Under the pieces are notes generated by a model. The model was not told where the DNA came from. It made no database searches and worked only from the letters and a program-made list of their open reading frames with translations. DNA of 64,000 nucleotides from Muribaculaceae bacterium (GTDB taxonomy: Bacteria; Bacteroidota; Bacteroidia; Bacteroidales; Muribaculaceae). The stretch spans positions 1 through 64,000 of the forward strand of contig JAFYYI010000034.1 of NCBI GenBank assembly GCA_017557665.1. Direction: 5' to 3'. This document shows, piece after piece, positions 63,176 through 64,000 of the stretch. A program made the position numbers and the translations under genes. Position 1 is the stretch's first letter; every line of letters starts with the position of its first letter.

Positions 63176-64000
63176 TCATTGTTTTGTGATGCCGTCGCGG
63201 CGCATCATGGCCTCAATGCCCGGCTCTGTGCCACGGAAACGCTTATAGAGCGTCATCGGGGCCTCGGTACCACCACGCGAAAGCACGTTTTCCACCCAAG
63301 AACGAGCCGTGTCACGATTGAAGATGCCATCTTGCTTGAACTTGTCAAAGGCATCACACTCAATCATCTCGGCCCACTTATAGCCGTAATAGCCTGCCGC
63401 ATAGCCACCTGAAAAAATGTGGGTGAAATGCGATGACGTGATGCAGCCATCCACGGGTTCAAATGCCTGGACACTGTTGACGGCCTTTTGTTCAAACGAG
63501 AAATCATCGCCCTCATAAGGTTCATCAAGGCTATGCCATGCCATATCGATATAGCCGAAACCTAACTGCCTCACGCAAGCATAGGCCGCCCCATATTGAG
63601 AAGACGCCAGCAGTTTATCAATCAATTCCTGCGGAACAGGTTCGCCAGTCAGGTAATGACGTGCGAAGCTATCAAGAAACTCTCGCTCGTAGACGTAGTT
63701 CTCATTGAACTGTGACGGCACCTCCACAAAGTCGCGATAGACGTTAGTGCCCGACAGGGACTGATATTTGCAACGGCTCAACAACTGATGAAGCGCATGG
63801 CCGAACTCATGCATGAACGTCTCCACCTCACGCACAGTGAGCAGCGACGGCTTGGCATCGGTGGGCCTTGTGAAATTCATCGTCAAGGTCACCAACGGAC
63901 GCACATCATTGCCATTTTCATCGATGTACTGCTCGCGGAAACTCGTCATCCATGCCCCGCTCTGCTTGGTGGCACGAGGGAAGAAATCCAAATAGAGCAT
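63176..64000 (-). CDS. M3 family metallopeptidase (peptidyl-dipeptidase/oligopeptidase), C-terminal part
   Basis: The visible 274 residues contain the zinc motif HEFGH (FMHEFGHALHQLLS) and the conserved SGTNVYRDFVEVPSQFNENYV with the third ligand E. The late HFTHIFSGGYAAGYYGYKWAEM stretch is typical of Dcp and oligopeptidase A. The start lies beyond the right edge. It cleaves short peptides in the periplasm or cytosol; a signal peptide cannot be checked. Confidence 0.95.
   Translation of the reverse strand: MLYLDFFPRATKQSGAWMTSFREQYIDENGNDVRPLVTLTMNFTRPTDAKPSLLTVREVETFMHEFGHALHQLLSRCKYQSLSGTNVYRDFVEVPSQFNENYVYEREFLDSFARHYLTGEPVPQELIDKLLASSQYGAAYACVRQLGFGYIDMAWHSLDEPYEGDDFSFEQKAVNSVQAFEPVDGCITSSHFTHIFSGGYAAGYYGYKWAEMIECDAFDKFKQDGIFNRDTARSWVENVLSRGGTEAPMTLYKRFRGTEPGIEAMMRRDGITKQ

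Overview
The window looks like chromosome of a gut-type member of the Bacteroidales. The evidence is the Bacteroidetes -7 promoter box (TAnnTTTG, usually TACCTTTG or TATCTTTG) ahead of many genes, a type IX secretion C-terminal signal, non-cellulosomal dockerins, WG-repeat and other small lipoproteins, and no Shine-Dalgarno pattern. I cannot fix the family; Muribaculaceae or Prevotellaceae relatives would fit. No rRNA, tRNA or CRISPR array was seen. Both edge genes are cut: a LuxR-type regulator on the left and an M3 peptidase on the right.

Layout. About 0.3-5.6 kb is a small integrative element: tyrosine integrase, unknown protein with a QPES tandem repeat, excisionase-like HTH, RecA-like ATPase and Toprim/primase-like protein. 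It has no relaxase or capsid genes. 6.3-10.5 kb carries two secreted enzymes, a Porphyromonas-type peptidylarginine deiminase with a dockerin and a C10 (streptopain-type) protease with a T9SS tail. 10.9-21.4 kb is an NRPS operon: C-A-T-C-A-T-reductase synthetase, PaaK-like ligase, MATE exporter and phosphopantetheinyl transferase. It is preceded by an outer-membrane porin. On the same strand, 22.9-35.0 kb encodes STAS antagonist, SpoIIE phosphatase/HATPase fusion, FHA protein, Ser/Thr kinase, a fused SEDS glycosyltransferase plus class B PBP, a PP2C phosphatase, and a protein resembling FhaA. This matches the gene set of the actinobacterial pknB/pstP/rodA/pbpA/fha locus, with RodA and PbpA fused. 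The twelve genes from 35.0 to 10.9 kb are all co-directional, so cell-wall signalling and a predicted peptide-aldehyde pathway sit side by side.

35.4-44.4 kb holds an NhaC antiporter, an M1 aminopeptidase, groES-groEL with a sigma-54-like upstream site, a cohesin-like/dockerin protein with a one-base frameshift in its signal peptide, and a WG-repeat lipoprotein. 44.6-49.0 kb contains the queuosine precursor genes queD, queE, queC and queF around fabD and a 1.1 kb gene-free block of structured repeats. 49.0-52.4 kb has an amidotransferase, an HD hydrolase and an MlaE/MlaF-type ABC pair. 52.4-61.2 kb is one long minus-strand run from a YugP-type protease and hisS through Crp, TSCPD, lipoproteins, a beta-lactamase-fold hydrolase, orphan UmuD, an LTA-synthase-type sulfatase, a hemerythrin protein and a LuxR regulator. 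The right end has an abundant-type lipoprotein, a GNAT, another lipoprotein and the M3 peptidase.

A recurrent feature is an ordered set of 7- and 9-bp tandem repeats in intergenic leaders. Seven genes (FHA, STAS, PP2C, queD, queE, HD, MlaF-like) have a (TAGGGAC)-type heptamer array ending just before the ATG, always in the sense orientation. In several of them it is preceded in fixed order by a GC-rich palindrome, a nonamer array and an AGTTAAC-type heptamer array.
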